Below are positions 1 to 7,165 of a stretch of 18,399 bases of DNA, piece after piece. The stretch is from Acidobacteriota bacterium (GTDB taxonomy: Bacteria > Acidobacteriota > Vicinamibacteria > Vicinamibacterales > 2-12-FULL-66-21). A program made the translations under genes and the position numbers. The notes beneath the pieces are model-generated. The model made no database searches. It was not told where the DNA came from and was given only the letters and a program-made list of their open reading frames with translations. Positions within the stretch are counted from its first letter, which is position 1. Each line of letters begins with the position of its first letter. Where the stretch lies: the NCBI GenBank assembly GCA_013694635.1, contig JACDCA010000244.1, positions 1-18,399 on the forward strand. The letters are read 5' to 3'.

Positions 1-933
1 CTCCAGCGAGCGGACGCGGTAGAGGACGTCCTCGAGCAGCTTGCGGTTGCCGGCATTCAGGTCCGCCAGCAGCCCCATGAAGATCACGATGAATCCGAGG
101 ATCATCAGCAGCGCCGCGGCGATCGCCGAGGGGATGTGGCGGCTGGCCTCGAACTGGAAGTAGAAGTAGATGAGTCGCAGGCCGAGCACGAATCCCGCGC
201 CGAAGAGCGTCAGGCCGATGTAGGTGAAGACCTTCAGCGGCTCGTACATCGCGTAGATGCGGGCGATCGTTGCCGTCGACCGCTTGATGTACGAAAAGAT
301 GCTGCCGAACAGCCTCGACTCGCGCGTGCGCGGATTGGTGGCGACCTCGACATGGGTGATCGCCATCCGCTGCTTGCCCGCCTGGATGATCGACTCGAGG
401 GTGTACGAGAACTCCGACACGATCGTCATCCGGAGCGCGGCGTCGCGGGTGTAGGCGCGGAAGCCGCTCGTGGTATCCGGGACGGTCGTGTCGGACACCT
501 GCCGCACGACCCAGCTGCCCAGCCGTTGAAGTTGCCGCTTGCGCCATGACATGTGCGACAACTCGGCCATGTTGCGGTCGCCGACGACGATGTCGGCGTG
601 TCCGCCGAGAAGCGGCGCGAGGAGCCTCGGGATTTCGCGTCCGGCGTACTGGTTGTCGGCGTCGGTATTGACGATGAAATCGGCGCCCGCCTTGAGCGCG
701 GCGTCGATGCCCGCCATGAACGCGGCGGCGAGTCCCTTGTTGCGCCGGAAGCTCACGATGTGCTGGACGCCACAGGCCCGGGCGACGTCAGCGGTGCCGT
801 CGTTCGAGCCATCGTCGATGACGAGCACCTCAACGACGTCGATGCCGGGGACGGACCGCGGCAGATCGGCGAGCGTACCGGGGAGCGTCGCCGCTTCGTT
901 CAGACAGGGAATCTGGATGATGAGCTTCCGCAC
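1..933 (-). CDS. GT2 family glycosyltransferase, polyprenyl-phosphate sugar transferase-like (3' end outside window)
   Basis: 311 codons are visible and the frame is still open at base 1. The protein opens with a GT-A nucleotide-sugar fold: LIIQIPCLNEAATL (residues 4-17), VIDDGSNDGT (38-47) and a DAD metal-binding motif (91-93), then TTSGFRAY (154-161), typical of DPM1/GtrB-like enzymes. Two hydrophobic segments (about 235-256 and 269-290) follow, as in membrane-anchored GtrB-type transferases. By family knowledge it moves a sugar from a nucleotide donor to a polyprenyl phosphate at the inner membrane face; the actual sugar is unknown. The start is GTG at 931-933: the stop of the upstream GT4 gene lies in the same frame four codons before it, so no earlier start exists. 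Only 12 bp separate the two genes, which suggests co-transcription. No clear Shine-Dalgarno is present, so translation is probably coupled. Confidence 0.88.
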   Translation of the reverse strand, partial: MRKLIIQIPCLNEAATLPGTLADLPRSVPGIDVVEVLVIDDGSNDGTADVARACGVQHIVSFRRNKGLAAAFMAGIDAALKAGADFIVNTDADNQYAGREIPRLLAPLLGGHADIVVGDRNMAELSHMSWRKRQLQRLGSWVVRQVSDTTVPDTTSGFRAYTRDAALRMTIVSEFSYTLESIIQAGKQRMAITHVEVATNPRTRESRLFGSIFSYIKRSTATIARIYAMYEPLKVFTYIGLTLFGAGFVLGLRLIYFYFQFEASRHIPSAIAAALLMILGFIVIFMGLLADLNAGNRKLLEDVLYRVRSLE

Positions 934-945
934 GGATGTGGCGGA

Positions 946-1986
946 TTATTGCACGAGCTTCTCGATGACGCCGTCCCATGTAATGGTGCGCGCCCGGTCG
1001 AATCCAGCAGCTCCCATCCGTGCCGCTTTTGCCTTGTCCGAGGCGATGTCCCTGATGGCGTCAGCGTACGCCTCGGGCGTCGCTTCGGTGCTGCGGCCGT
1101 TGACGCCGTCGATGACGAACTCGTTGGGCCCGCCCGAGTCGACGCATGTGATCACGGGCTTTCGCGCCAGGAAGGCTTCGAGCGTGACGTATCCGAAGTC
1201 CTCGTCGAACGGCGGGTACGCGACGGCCAGCGCATCCGCGTAAAGATCCAGCAGTTCGTCGTCGTCCACGGCACCGAGAAACGCCACGCGGTCGGAGACG
1301 CCGGCTTCGCTGGCGACGCGCTCCACGTTCTGTCGCTGCGTGCCATCGCCGGCCACCACCAGCTGCAGCGTCTCGTCGACCTGCGCCATCGCCCGCACGA
1401 TCAGATCGATGCGTTTGACGGACTCGATCCGGCCGACCGAGAGGATGTAGTCGCCGTACTCACCTGACCGGATCTGCTTCGCGAGCCGCGGCGGGTGATA
1501 GAGCGGCTCGGCTTTCAGTCCGTTGTACTTCTCGAGTCGCGAGGCGGTGTTCTGCGCGTTCGTATAGATCGATCGGCACTCGCCGAGCATTTCCGTATCG
1601 AGCTTGATCAGCGTCTCGCGCAGGCCGACATCCTGCTCGGTATGGGAAAAATCGCTGTAGACCGTTCCGCACAATTCGTAGGCGGCGCGGTACTGGTGAA
1701 TCAGCCACGCGACCTTGTTCGGATGGCGGACGAAGTAGGTGGGAAATTTCGATGCGATGACGCGATCGATCGTCTGGCCGTTGCTCTCGCTCAAGTCCAG
1801 CAGCCGCCATGCGGCGGCGTGCGGCAGGATCTCGTCTTTCGGATACCACTTGTACGGGACGCTGACCAGCTCCGCCAGATAGCCGCGGTCGCGCAGTTCG
1901 CGGACCAGTTCGCGAACGTGGATTTCCGCACCGCCATGGACGAAAGGAACCTGCGCCTCGCAGACCAGGATCGTACGCACACTCAT
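946..1986 (-). CDS. GT4 family glycosyltransferase (GT-B fold)
   Basis: 346 aa, within the usual GT4 length. The N-terminal half has the glycine-rich acceptor-side loop VPFVHGGAEIHVREL (residues 13-27), seen in glycan-building GT4 enzymes. The C-terminal half has the Rossmann donor domain: ILSVGRIESVKRIDLIVRAM (181-200), VVAGDG (210-215) and the retaining-GT EX7E motif, with E262 and E270 in DEDFGYVTLEAF, then DSGGPNEFVIDGVNG (283-297). It is a soluble or peripherally bound enzyme that probably transfers a nucleotide-activated hexose in cell-surface glycan synthesis; donor and acceptor cannot be read from sequence. The ATG lies 24 bp after the ychF-like stop and the GT2 gene begins 12 bp after its own stop, so the three minus-strand genes look like one transcript. 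Ribosome binding site weak. Confidence 0.88.
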   Translation of the reverse strand: MSVRTILVCEAQVPFVHGGAEIHVRELVRELRDRGYLAELVSVPYKWYPKDEILPHAAAWRLLDLSESNGQTIDRVIASKFPTYFVRHPNKVAWLIHQYRAAYELCGTVYSDFSHTEQDVGLRETLIKLDTEMLGECRSIYTNAQNTASRLEKYNGLKAEPLYHPPRLAKQIRSGEYGDYILSVGRIESVKRIDLIVRAMAQVDETLQLVVAGDGTQRQNVERVASEAGVSDRVAFLGAVDDDELLDLYADALAVAYPPFDEDFGYVTLEAFLARKPVITCVDSGGPNEFVIDGVNGRSTEATPEAYADAIRDIASDKAKAARMGAAGFDRARTITWDGVIEKLVQ

Positions 1987-2010
1987 GAGTGTCTCAGTAT
2001 AAGCCGCACG

Positions 2011-3129
2011 TTACGTTGCATGCCTGAAGTTGATGACGTCGCCGTCCTGGACGATGTACTCCTTGCCTTCGAGCCGCAGCTCGCCGTGCTCGCGGCAGGC
2101 GGCGATGGTCCGCCGCGACAGCAGGTGGTCGTAGCGGCAGACTTCGGCGCGGATGAATCCCCGCTGGATGTCGCTGTGGATTTCTCCCGCGGCCAGCTGC
2201 GCCGGGGTGTGGCGCGGGATGGACCACGCACGATTCTCGTCCTCGCCGACGGTGAAAAACGAGATGTATCCGAGCAGGTCGTAGGCCGCGCGGATGACGC
2301 GATCGAGTCCGGATTCTTTCAGGCCGAGATCCACCATGAAGGCGGCGCCATCCGCCGGTTCGAGCTGGGCGATCTCGAGCTCGATCTTCGCGCAGATCGG
2401 CACCGCACGGGTTGCCGCCCCGGCGACGAAACCCTCGAGTCCCGCGAGCTGTGCCGCCTGGTCCGCTTGCGGAAGATCCGCTTCGTCGAGATTCAGCACC
2501 AGCAGCAGCGGTTTCGCTGAGAGGAACTGGAAACCGCGCAGCCGCTTCGCATCGTCTGGCGGCAGCTGCATCGCCCGCAGCGGCTGCCCCTCCTCGAGAG
2601 CGGTGCGGCACCGCAGCAGGATCTCCTGCTCCTTTTTCAGCTCGGCGCTCTGGCCCTTCTTGAGATCCCGTTCGAGCCGCTCGAGGCGGCGCTCGACGAC
2701 ACCGAGGTCCGCGAGGATCAGTTCGTCCTCCATCGTGCGGACGTCACGTGCGGGATCGATCGTGCCTGAGGGATGCGGAACGGCGGGGTCGCGAAACATG
2801 CGGACCACGTGGAGCAGCGCGTCCGCGGTGCGGAAGGCAGCGACATCGAGGAGCGCCGCGGCGCCGGTTTTCATGCCGGAGACTCCGGCGATATCGGCGA
2901 ATTCAACCGTGGCCGGCGCGTGTTTTCTGGGATTGAAGAGCGTGGTCAGCTGGTCGAGCCGGTCGTCCGGCACGCGAGACACGCCGACGTTGGCATCCTG
3001 TTTTCCGGATGCGCGCGGCGCCTCGCGGGCGCTCGTCATCAACTGGAAGAGGGCGCTTTTCCCTGACGACGGAAACCCGATGAGGCCGGCTCGGAGCATT
3101 CTGGTGTGGACCGGCGGAGGTGGCGCCAC
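2011..3129 (-). CDS. YchF/OLA1-like P-loop NTPase with TGS domain, divergent paralogue
   Basis: 372 aa from GTG at 3129, or 362 aa from ATG at 3099 (YchF of E. coli is 363). GTG is preceded by GAGG 10 nt upstream; the ATG has no Shine-Dalgarno but gives the family-like N-terminus MLRAGLIG. Counting from GTG: P-loop GFPSSGKS (18-25), DIAG (79-82), coiled-coil insert around 137-180, NLDE (213-216), which fits the NxxE G4 motif that gives YchF its ATP preference, and a C-terminal TGS domain with AWSIP (301-305), GFIRAEV (324-330) and DGDVINF (362-368). YchF proteins bind ribosomes and hydrolyse ATP. Two regions are unusual: the switch I stretch that reads FPFCTIEPN in E. coli is absent, and the KGEGLGNQFL part of switch II is replaced by MKTGAAALLD. 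It is therefore best called a YchF-like paralogue; true ychF may lie elsewhere. It is the first gene of the minus-strand group. Confidence 0.85.
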   Translation of the reverse strand: MAPPPPVHTRMLRAGLIGFPSSGKSALFQLMTSAREAPRASGKQDANVGVSRVPDDRLDQLTTLFNPRKHAPATVEFADIAGVSGMKTGAAALLDVAAFRTADALLHVVRMFRDPAVPHPSGTIDPARDVRTMEDELILADLGVVERRLERLERDLKKGQSAELKKEQEILLRCRTALEEGQPLRAMQLPPDDAKRLRGFQFLSAKPLLLVLNLDEADLPQADQAAQLAGLEGFVAGAATRAVPICAKIELEIAQLEPADGAAFMVDLGLKESGLDRVIRAAYDLLGYISFFTVGEDENRAWSIPRHTPAQLAAGEIHSDIQRGFIRAEVCRYDHLLSRRTIAACREHGELRLEGKEYIVQDGDVINFRHAT

Positions 3130-3193
3130 CCTGCAGGCGCCTCACACCTGAGCCAGATCTGCACATCGTAGCACGGCCCCACACCTCTGCCGG

Positions 3194-3223
3194 TGGCATT
3201 TGCCATGGCTTCGCCAAGGCGAA
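3194..3223. repeat. Two adjacent short palindromes in the divergent ychF-mraZ region
   Basis: TGGCA-TT-TGCCA (3194-3205) and TTCGCC-AA-GGCGAA (3210-3223) sit four bases apart between the divergent genes, upstream of the mraZ promoter. No U-tract follows and neither is at the end of a gene, so they are not terminators. They could be protein-binding sites for a regulator acting on either gene; this is inference only. Confidence 0.4.
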
Positions 3224-3259
3224 AATTTGACGTAACCCTCTCTCCACGTGTGTTTTAGG

Positions 3260-3288
3260 TTGACATCAGAGGTGCCTGTCTCTACTAT
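3260..3288 (+). promoter_or_regulatory. sigma70-type promoter of the dcw cluster
   Basis: A perfect -35 TTGACA (3260-3265) is followed by a 17-bp spacer and the -10 TACTAT (3283-3288), five of six matches to consensus. The expected transcription start is about 3294-3296, giving a 5' leader of roughly 30 nt before the mraZ GTG. It is the best promoter I could find in the window and the likely main promoter for mraZ through murD, perhaps further. Confidence 0.8.
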
Positions 3289-3292
3289 CGCC

Positions 3293-3318
3293 GTGGATTT
3301 TTGTGGAGTAAGGTGGAG
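3293..3318 (+). promoter_or_regulatory. MraZ operator: three GTGGA repeats in 10-bp phase
   Basis: GTGGAT (3293-3298), GTGGAG (3303-3308) and GTGGAG (3313-3318) are direct repeats spaced exactly 10 bp apart. MraZ proteins are known to bind direct TGGG/GTGG-type repeats in 10-bp phase upstream of their own gene, and here mraZ is the next gene. The first repeat falls at the predicted transcription start. The third repeat belongs to GGTGGAG (3312-3318), which lies 8 nt before the mraZ start and so also serves as the ribosome binding site. The arrangement fits autorepression. Confidence 0.8.
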
Positions 3319-3326
3319 TAAAAGAC

Positions 3327-3767
3327 GTGCTCCGGGGCAACCATACCGCCAAAATTGATGACAAGGGGCGGCTCAAGATTCCGAACGCCTTCTGTAGCCT
3401 CATCGAGGGGCAGCACGGGTCTGAGGTGTTCGTGACGAGCCTGACGGGGGAGTACGTCCGCGTGTACCCAATGCCGGTCTGGATTGCACTGGAAGAAAAA
3501 CTCGCGCGGGTGCCCTCCACCCACCCCGCCCGGCTGCGGTACTTCGACCGCATCAATTACTACGGCCAGGTCGCGGAAATCGATTCGCAGGGGCGGGTGA
3601 TCATCCACGCGAGGTTGCGCGATTCCGCCGGTATGGCGGGAGAAGTCGACGTGATCGGGCAGTACGACTACCTCGACGTCTGGAATCACGAGCGGTTCGT
3701 CGCCAGGCTCCAGCGCGAGCCCTACACCGAGGACGACGCTCGCGCGCTGTCGGAGTTCGGGATCTGA
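3327..3767 (+). CDS. mraZ: MraZ, transcriptional regulator of the dcw operon
   Basis: 146 aa, normal MraZ length (about 140-155). It has the two SpoVT/AbrB-like half-domains with the DxxxR signature in each: DDKGR (residues 11-15) and DSQGR (86-90). The opening MLRGNHTAKIDDKGRLKIP is typical of the family. MraZ forms a ring-shaped oligomer and represses its own operon by binding phased repeats upstream; three such repeats are at 3293-3318. The start is GTG, with GGTGGAG 8 nt upstream. As usual it is the first gene of the dcw cluster and lies 5 nt before rsmH. Confidence 0.96.
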   Translation: MLRGNHTAKIDDKGRLKIPNAFCSLIEGQHGSEVFVTSLTGEYVRVYPMPVWIALEEKLARVPSTHPARLRYFDRINYYGQVAEIDSQGRVIIHARLRDSAGMAGEVDVIGQYDYLDVWNHERFVARLQREPYTEDDARALSEFGI

Positions 3768-3772
3768 CCGCC

Positions 3773-4663
3773 ATGGACGCCGCGCGCCACGAACCGGTCA
3801 TGGTGGAGGAGGTGCTCGCGCTGCTGATGCCGGCGAGAAGAGGCCTCTTCGTCGACTGCACTTCTGGGCTCGGAGGTCATACGGCCGCATTGCTGTCAGC
3901 TGGCGCCACCAGGGTCATCGGACTCGACCGCGACGGGGATGCGCTGGCCATCGCCCGCGAACGGCTCGCTCCGTTTGCCGACCGCATCGAGCTCGTGCAC
4001 ACCGATTACCGTGAGCTATCGAAGGTGCTCGACCAGCGCCACATCGACGCCGTGGACGGCATCCTCGCGGACCTCGGGGTCTCCTCTATGCAGCTCGAGG
4101 GTGAAGGCCGCGGGTTCAGCTTTCGTCGGGACGAGCCGCTCGACATGCGAATGGATCGCACGCAGGGGCCGACCGCCGCCGATCTCATTGCCGAAGCGGA
4201 CGAGACCGACCTCGCCAATGCGATCTTCCAGTACGGCGAAGAGCGTCGTTCACGGCGCGTCGCGCGGGCAATCGTTCACGCGCGGCGGAACGCCCGCATT
4301 GAGACCACCGGCGTGCTCGCCGACATCGTCAGGCGTGCGGTGCCGACCCGCGGCTACCAGCGGATCGATCCCGCCACGCGGACGTTCCAGGCGTTGCGCA
4401 TCTGGGTGAATCGCGAGCTCGACGGGCTGGATGTGTTCCTCGGCGAGGCCGCGCGGCGGCTGCTGGCCGGAGCGAGGTTCGCCGTCATCACCTTCCACTC
4501 GCTCGAGGACCGGATCGTCAAGCACACGTTTCGCGCGCTCGCCGCCGCCGGCGATGCCTGGCGTGTGCTGACTCGGAAACCCGTCGTGCCCGGCGACGAG
4601 GAGATTGCGCGCAACCCACGCGCGCGGAGCGCCAAACTGCGCGCGATCGAAAGGCTGGCATGA
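3773..4663 (+). CDS. rsmH: RsmH, 16S rRNA (cytosine1402-N4)-methyltransferase
   Basis: 296 aa, close to the usual 300-315. HEPVM (residues 6-10), the SAM-binding DCTSGLGGHTAAL (28-40), DLGVSSMQL (100-108), the FHSLEDRIVK block (241-250) and the C-terminal RNPRARSAKLRAIER (280-294) are all RsmH/MraW signatures. It uses S-adenosylmethionine to methylate the N4 of C1402 in 16S rRNA and tunes decoding in the ribosomal P site. Only 5 nt separate it from mraZ, and a weak CGGGA sits 10 nt before the ATG. Its stop overlaps the ftsL start in an ATGA junction, so the two are probably translationally coupled. Confidence 0.96.
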   Translation: MDAARHEPVMVEEVLALLMPARRGLFVDCTSGLGGHTAALLSAGATRVIGLDRDGDALAIARERLAPFADRIELVHTDYRELSKVLDQRHIDAVDGILADLGVSSMQLEGEGRGFSFRRDEPLDMRMDRTQGPTAADLIAEADETDLANAIFQYGEERRSRRVARAIVHARRNARIETTGVLADIVRRAVPTRGYQRIDPATRTFQALRIWVNRELDGLDVFLGEAARRLLAGARFAVITFHSLEDRIVKHTFRALAAAGDAWRVLTRKPVVPGDEEIARNPRARSAKLRAIERLA

Positions 4664-5046
4664 GCACCGACTTCGAGTACGCGATCAAGAAGGACGTCCG
4701 CAACAACAAGATCATCCGCGAGGTGGACGAAGCGAGGCAGCGGCAGTTCTGGCGTTCGCTCGGCACGGGCGGCGTGCTCGTCGTGGTTGTGCTCTTCTCG
4801 GTCTGGCAGAAGGTGGAGCTGCTGCAGCACGGGTACCGGATCCAGAAGCTCCAGCAGGAGCAGGCGGCGGAGGTCGAGATCAACAGGCGGCTGCGGCTGG
4901 AAGTCGAAACCCTGCGCGCGCCGGAGCGGATCGAAAACATGGCGAAAGAGCTGAACCTGGTCGCCCCGCCGCGCGACCGGGCCATCGTCATCGAGCGGGT
5001 GACCCCGTCGGCGCCCCCCGATAAGTCCGTCGTGGCGGCGCGCTGA
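4660..5046 (+). CDS. ftsL: FtsL-like bitopic divisome protein
   Basis: 128 aa. FtsL is poorly conserved, so the call rests on topology and position: a charged cytoplasmic N-terminus (1-33), one membrane helix (about 34-50, GTGGVLVVVVLFSVW), then a periplasmic coiled coil rich in Leu and Gln (about 51-88) ending in the FtsL-like APERIENMAKELNLVAPP (87-104). FtsL pairs with FtsB and FtsQ and activates FtsWI at the septum. It lies between rsmH and ftsI, exactly where ftsL belongs. It starts inside the rsmH stop (ATGA). Confidence 0.85.
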   Translation: MSTDFEYAIKKDVRNNKIIREVDEARQRQFWRSLGTGGVLVVVVLFSVWQKVELLQHGYRIQKLQQEQAAEVEINRRLRLEVETLRAPERIENMAKELNLVAPPRDRAIVIERVTPSAPPDKSVVAAR

Positions 5047-5065
5047 CCAGGCGACAGGAGCACGC

Positions 5066-7165
5066 GTGACGCCCGAACGATTCACCGGCAGACTCAAGCT
5101 TCCGTGGATGTCCGCGCAGCGGGTAACTCCGCGCGAGGCTGCGCCGGTGCGCTTCGAATGGCGCCGGACGATGCGTGCGCGCATGCTGGTGTGCGCCGCC
5201 GTGTTTGCCCTGTGGACCGCCGGGATCGAAGCCCGCCTCATCTACCTGCAGGTCGTCCAGTACGCAGACATGACGGCGCGCGCGAATGGGCAGCAGATCC
5301 GGACGGTGAAGCTTCCCGCGAAACGCGGAGACATCATCGACCGGAACGGCCGGTTGCTCGCCCTCAGCGTCGACGCCGAGACGATCGCCGCCGATCCGTC
5401 GCTGGTTGTGAATCCCGCGAAGACCGCTCAGCAGCTCTGCGACGCGCTGGAGGGCTGCGACGCGGCGAAGCTGCGCGAGATCACGGCTCGGCTCGCGGAG
5501 AAGAAGAGCCGATTCGAATTCCTGGAGCGGCACGTTTCGCCGGCGGTCGCCGAACGCGTCAAGGACCTGAAGCTCCCCGGGATCGTCCTCTACAAGGAAA
5601 GCCGGCGCTACTACCCGAACCGGACGTTGCTGGCGCACGCGCTCGGCTTCGTCGGCATCGACAACGTCGGTCTCGCTGGCGTCGAGTCTTCGTATGACTC
5701 CAGGATCCGAGGTCGCGATGGACGCCTCATCCTGCAGATCGATTCCCGGCTGAAGGCGCGCGCCGCCCGCGAAGAGCGCGCGGCCACCGCCGGCGACACG
5801 CTCGAACTGACGATCGATCAGTACCTCCAGCACATCGTCGAGCGGGAGCTGCGCGCCGGCGTCCAGGAACACAACGCTGCCGCGGGCGCGGCCGTGATCA
5901 TGGATCCGCGGACCGGCGAGATCCTCGCCCTGGCCAACTACCCGACGTTCAATCCCAATGCGTTCAAGGGCGTGACAGACAGCGCGCGCCGGAACCGCGT
6001 GATCCAGGACGCCTACGAGCCCGGATCCACATTCAAGCTCGTCACGGCATCGGCGGCACTCGAGGAGCGCGTCCTGCAGACCAGCGACCTGATCGACTGC
6101 GCGCCGGGGTTCATCACCTTCCCCGGCCGAAAGCCGATCCGCGACGTTCACCCGTACGGCGTGCTGTCGTTCGAAGACGTGATCGTGAAATCGAGCAACG
6201 TCGGCGCGATCAAGGCGGGCCTGAGGATCGGGCCGGAACGGCTCGGGCGTTACATCAGCCGATTCGGTTTCGGGCAGACCCTCTCGCCGGATTTCCGCGG
6301 TGAGAGTCCTGGCATCGTCTGGAACCACGAACGCCTGGATCCCAGCGGCCTGGCGTCGGTGTCGATGGGGTACCAGATCAGTGTCACGCCGCTGCAGATG
6401 GCGTCGGCGGTGAGCTCGGTCGCAAATGGCGGGACGCTGTTCGAGCCGCGCATCGTGCGTGCCTTCATCCGGAATGGACGGCGGGATCCGATCCCTCCGA
6501 AGGCGCTCCACCGGACGGTTACGACCGAGACAGCCGCGACGCTGACCTCGATCATGGAAGCCGTGGTCGACCGGGGTACCGCGAAAGCAGCGCAGATCGA
6601 GGGTTTCAAAGTCGCGGGCAAGACCGGCACCGCCGCGAAGCTGGTCAACGGTCATTACTCGGATAGTGATTACAACACCTCGTTTGTCGGGTTCGTCCCC
6701 TCGCGGAAACCGGCGCTGACGATCATTGTCGTCATCGACTCGCCCCACGGCCCCGTCACGGCCTACGGCGGAACCGTGGCCGCACCGATCTTTCAGCGCA
6801 TCGCCGAAGCGTCGTTGCGGCATCTCGGCATCGCGCCGACGATCAACGCCCCCTCTCCGCTTCTGGTGAAGCACGGCGGTGTCGATCTGGATTCGGAACA
6901 GCCGCGACCCATTCGCACGCCGATCGACCGGCAGCTGGCGCCGGAGCCCGCGCGCGCCGGCATGATGCCGGACCTGCGTGGAGTGAGCGCGCGGACCGCC
7001 GTTACCTCGCTGAACCGCCTTGGCGTCACCTTCAAAGTGTCTGGCGACGGCTTCGTTGTCGAACAGTCGCCGGAACCCGGTACGGTACTCACGGCCGGAG
7101 ATTCCGCGCGACTGAGGCTCGCCCGTCGCATGCCAGTCCTCCTGACGGGAGGCCCTCAGCAGTGA
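5066..7165 (+). CDS. ftsI: FtsI-type class B penicillin-binding protein (septal transpeptidase) with PASTA domain
   Basis: 699 aa, longer than E. coli FtsI (588) because of an extended tail. There is one N-terminal membrane helix (about 38-58), then the PBP dimerisation domain with KRGDIIDRNGRLLA (86-99). The transpeptidase domain carries all three active-site motifs: STFK with nucleophile Ser321, SSN (376-378) and KTGT (519-522). A single PASTA domain spans about 634-687 (MPDLRGVSARTAVTSLNRLG onward), after a Pro-rich linker. It cross-links septal peptidoglycan in the periplasm together with FtsW. The start is GTG with AGGAG (5056-5060) 5 nt upstream, one of the clearest ribosome binding sites here. 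PASTA tails are common in Gram-positive and SpoVD-type PBPs and absent from E. coli FtsI. Its stop overlaps the murE start (GTGA). Confidence 0.95.
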   Translation: MTPERFTGRLKLPWMSAQRVTPREAAPVRFEWRRTMRARMLVCAAVFALWTAGIEARLIYLQVVQYADMTARANGQQIRTVKLPAKRGDIIDRNGRLLALSVDAETIAADPSLVVNPAKTAQQLCDALEGCDAAKLREITARLAEKKSRFEFLERHVSPAVAERVKDLKLPGIVLYKESRRYYPNRTLLAHALGFVGIDNVGLAGVESSYDSRIRGRDGRLILQIDSRLKARAAREERAATAGDTLELTIDQYLQHIVERELRAGVQEHNAAAGAAVIMDPRTGEILALANYPTFNPNAFKGVTDSARRNRVIQDAYEPGSTFKLVTASAALEERVLQTSDLIDCAPGFITFPGRKPIRDVHPYGVLSFEDVIVKSSNVGAIKAGLRIGPERLGRYISRFGFGQTLSPDFRGESPGIVWNHERLDPSGLASVSMGYQISVTPLQMASAVSSVANGGTLFEPRIVRAFIRNGRRDPIPPKALHRTVTTETAATLTSIMEAVVDRGTAKAAQIEGFKVAGKTGTAAKLVNGHYSDSDYNTSFVGFVPSRKPALTIIVVIDSPHGPVTAYGGTVAAPIFQRIAEASLRHLGIAPTINAPSPLLVKHGGVDLDSEQPRPIRTPIDRQLAPEPARAGMMPDLRGVSARTAVTSLNRLGVTFKVSGDGFVVEQSPEPGTVLTAGDSARLRLARRMPVLLTGGPQQ

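Noticed and set aside
3165..3191. Possible minus-strand promoter for the ychF-like gene
   Set aside because: TACGAT (3165-3170 on the minus strand) is a fair -10, but the -35 at 17 bp is only a three-of-six match, so it is not supported enough to annotate.
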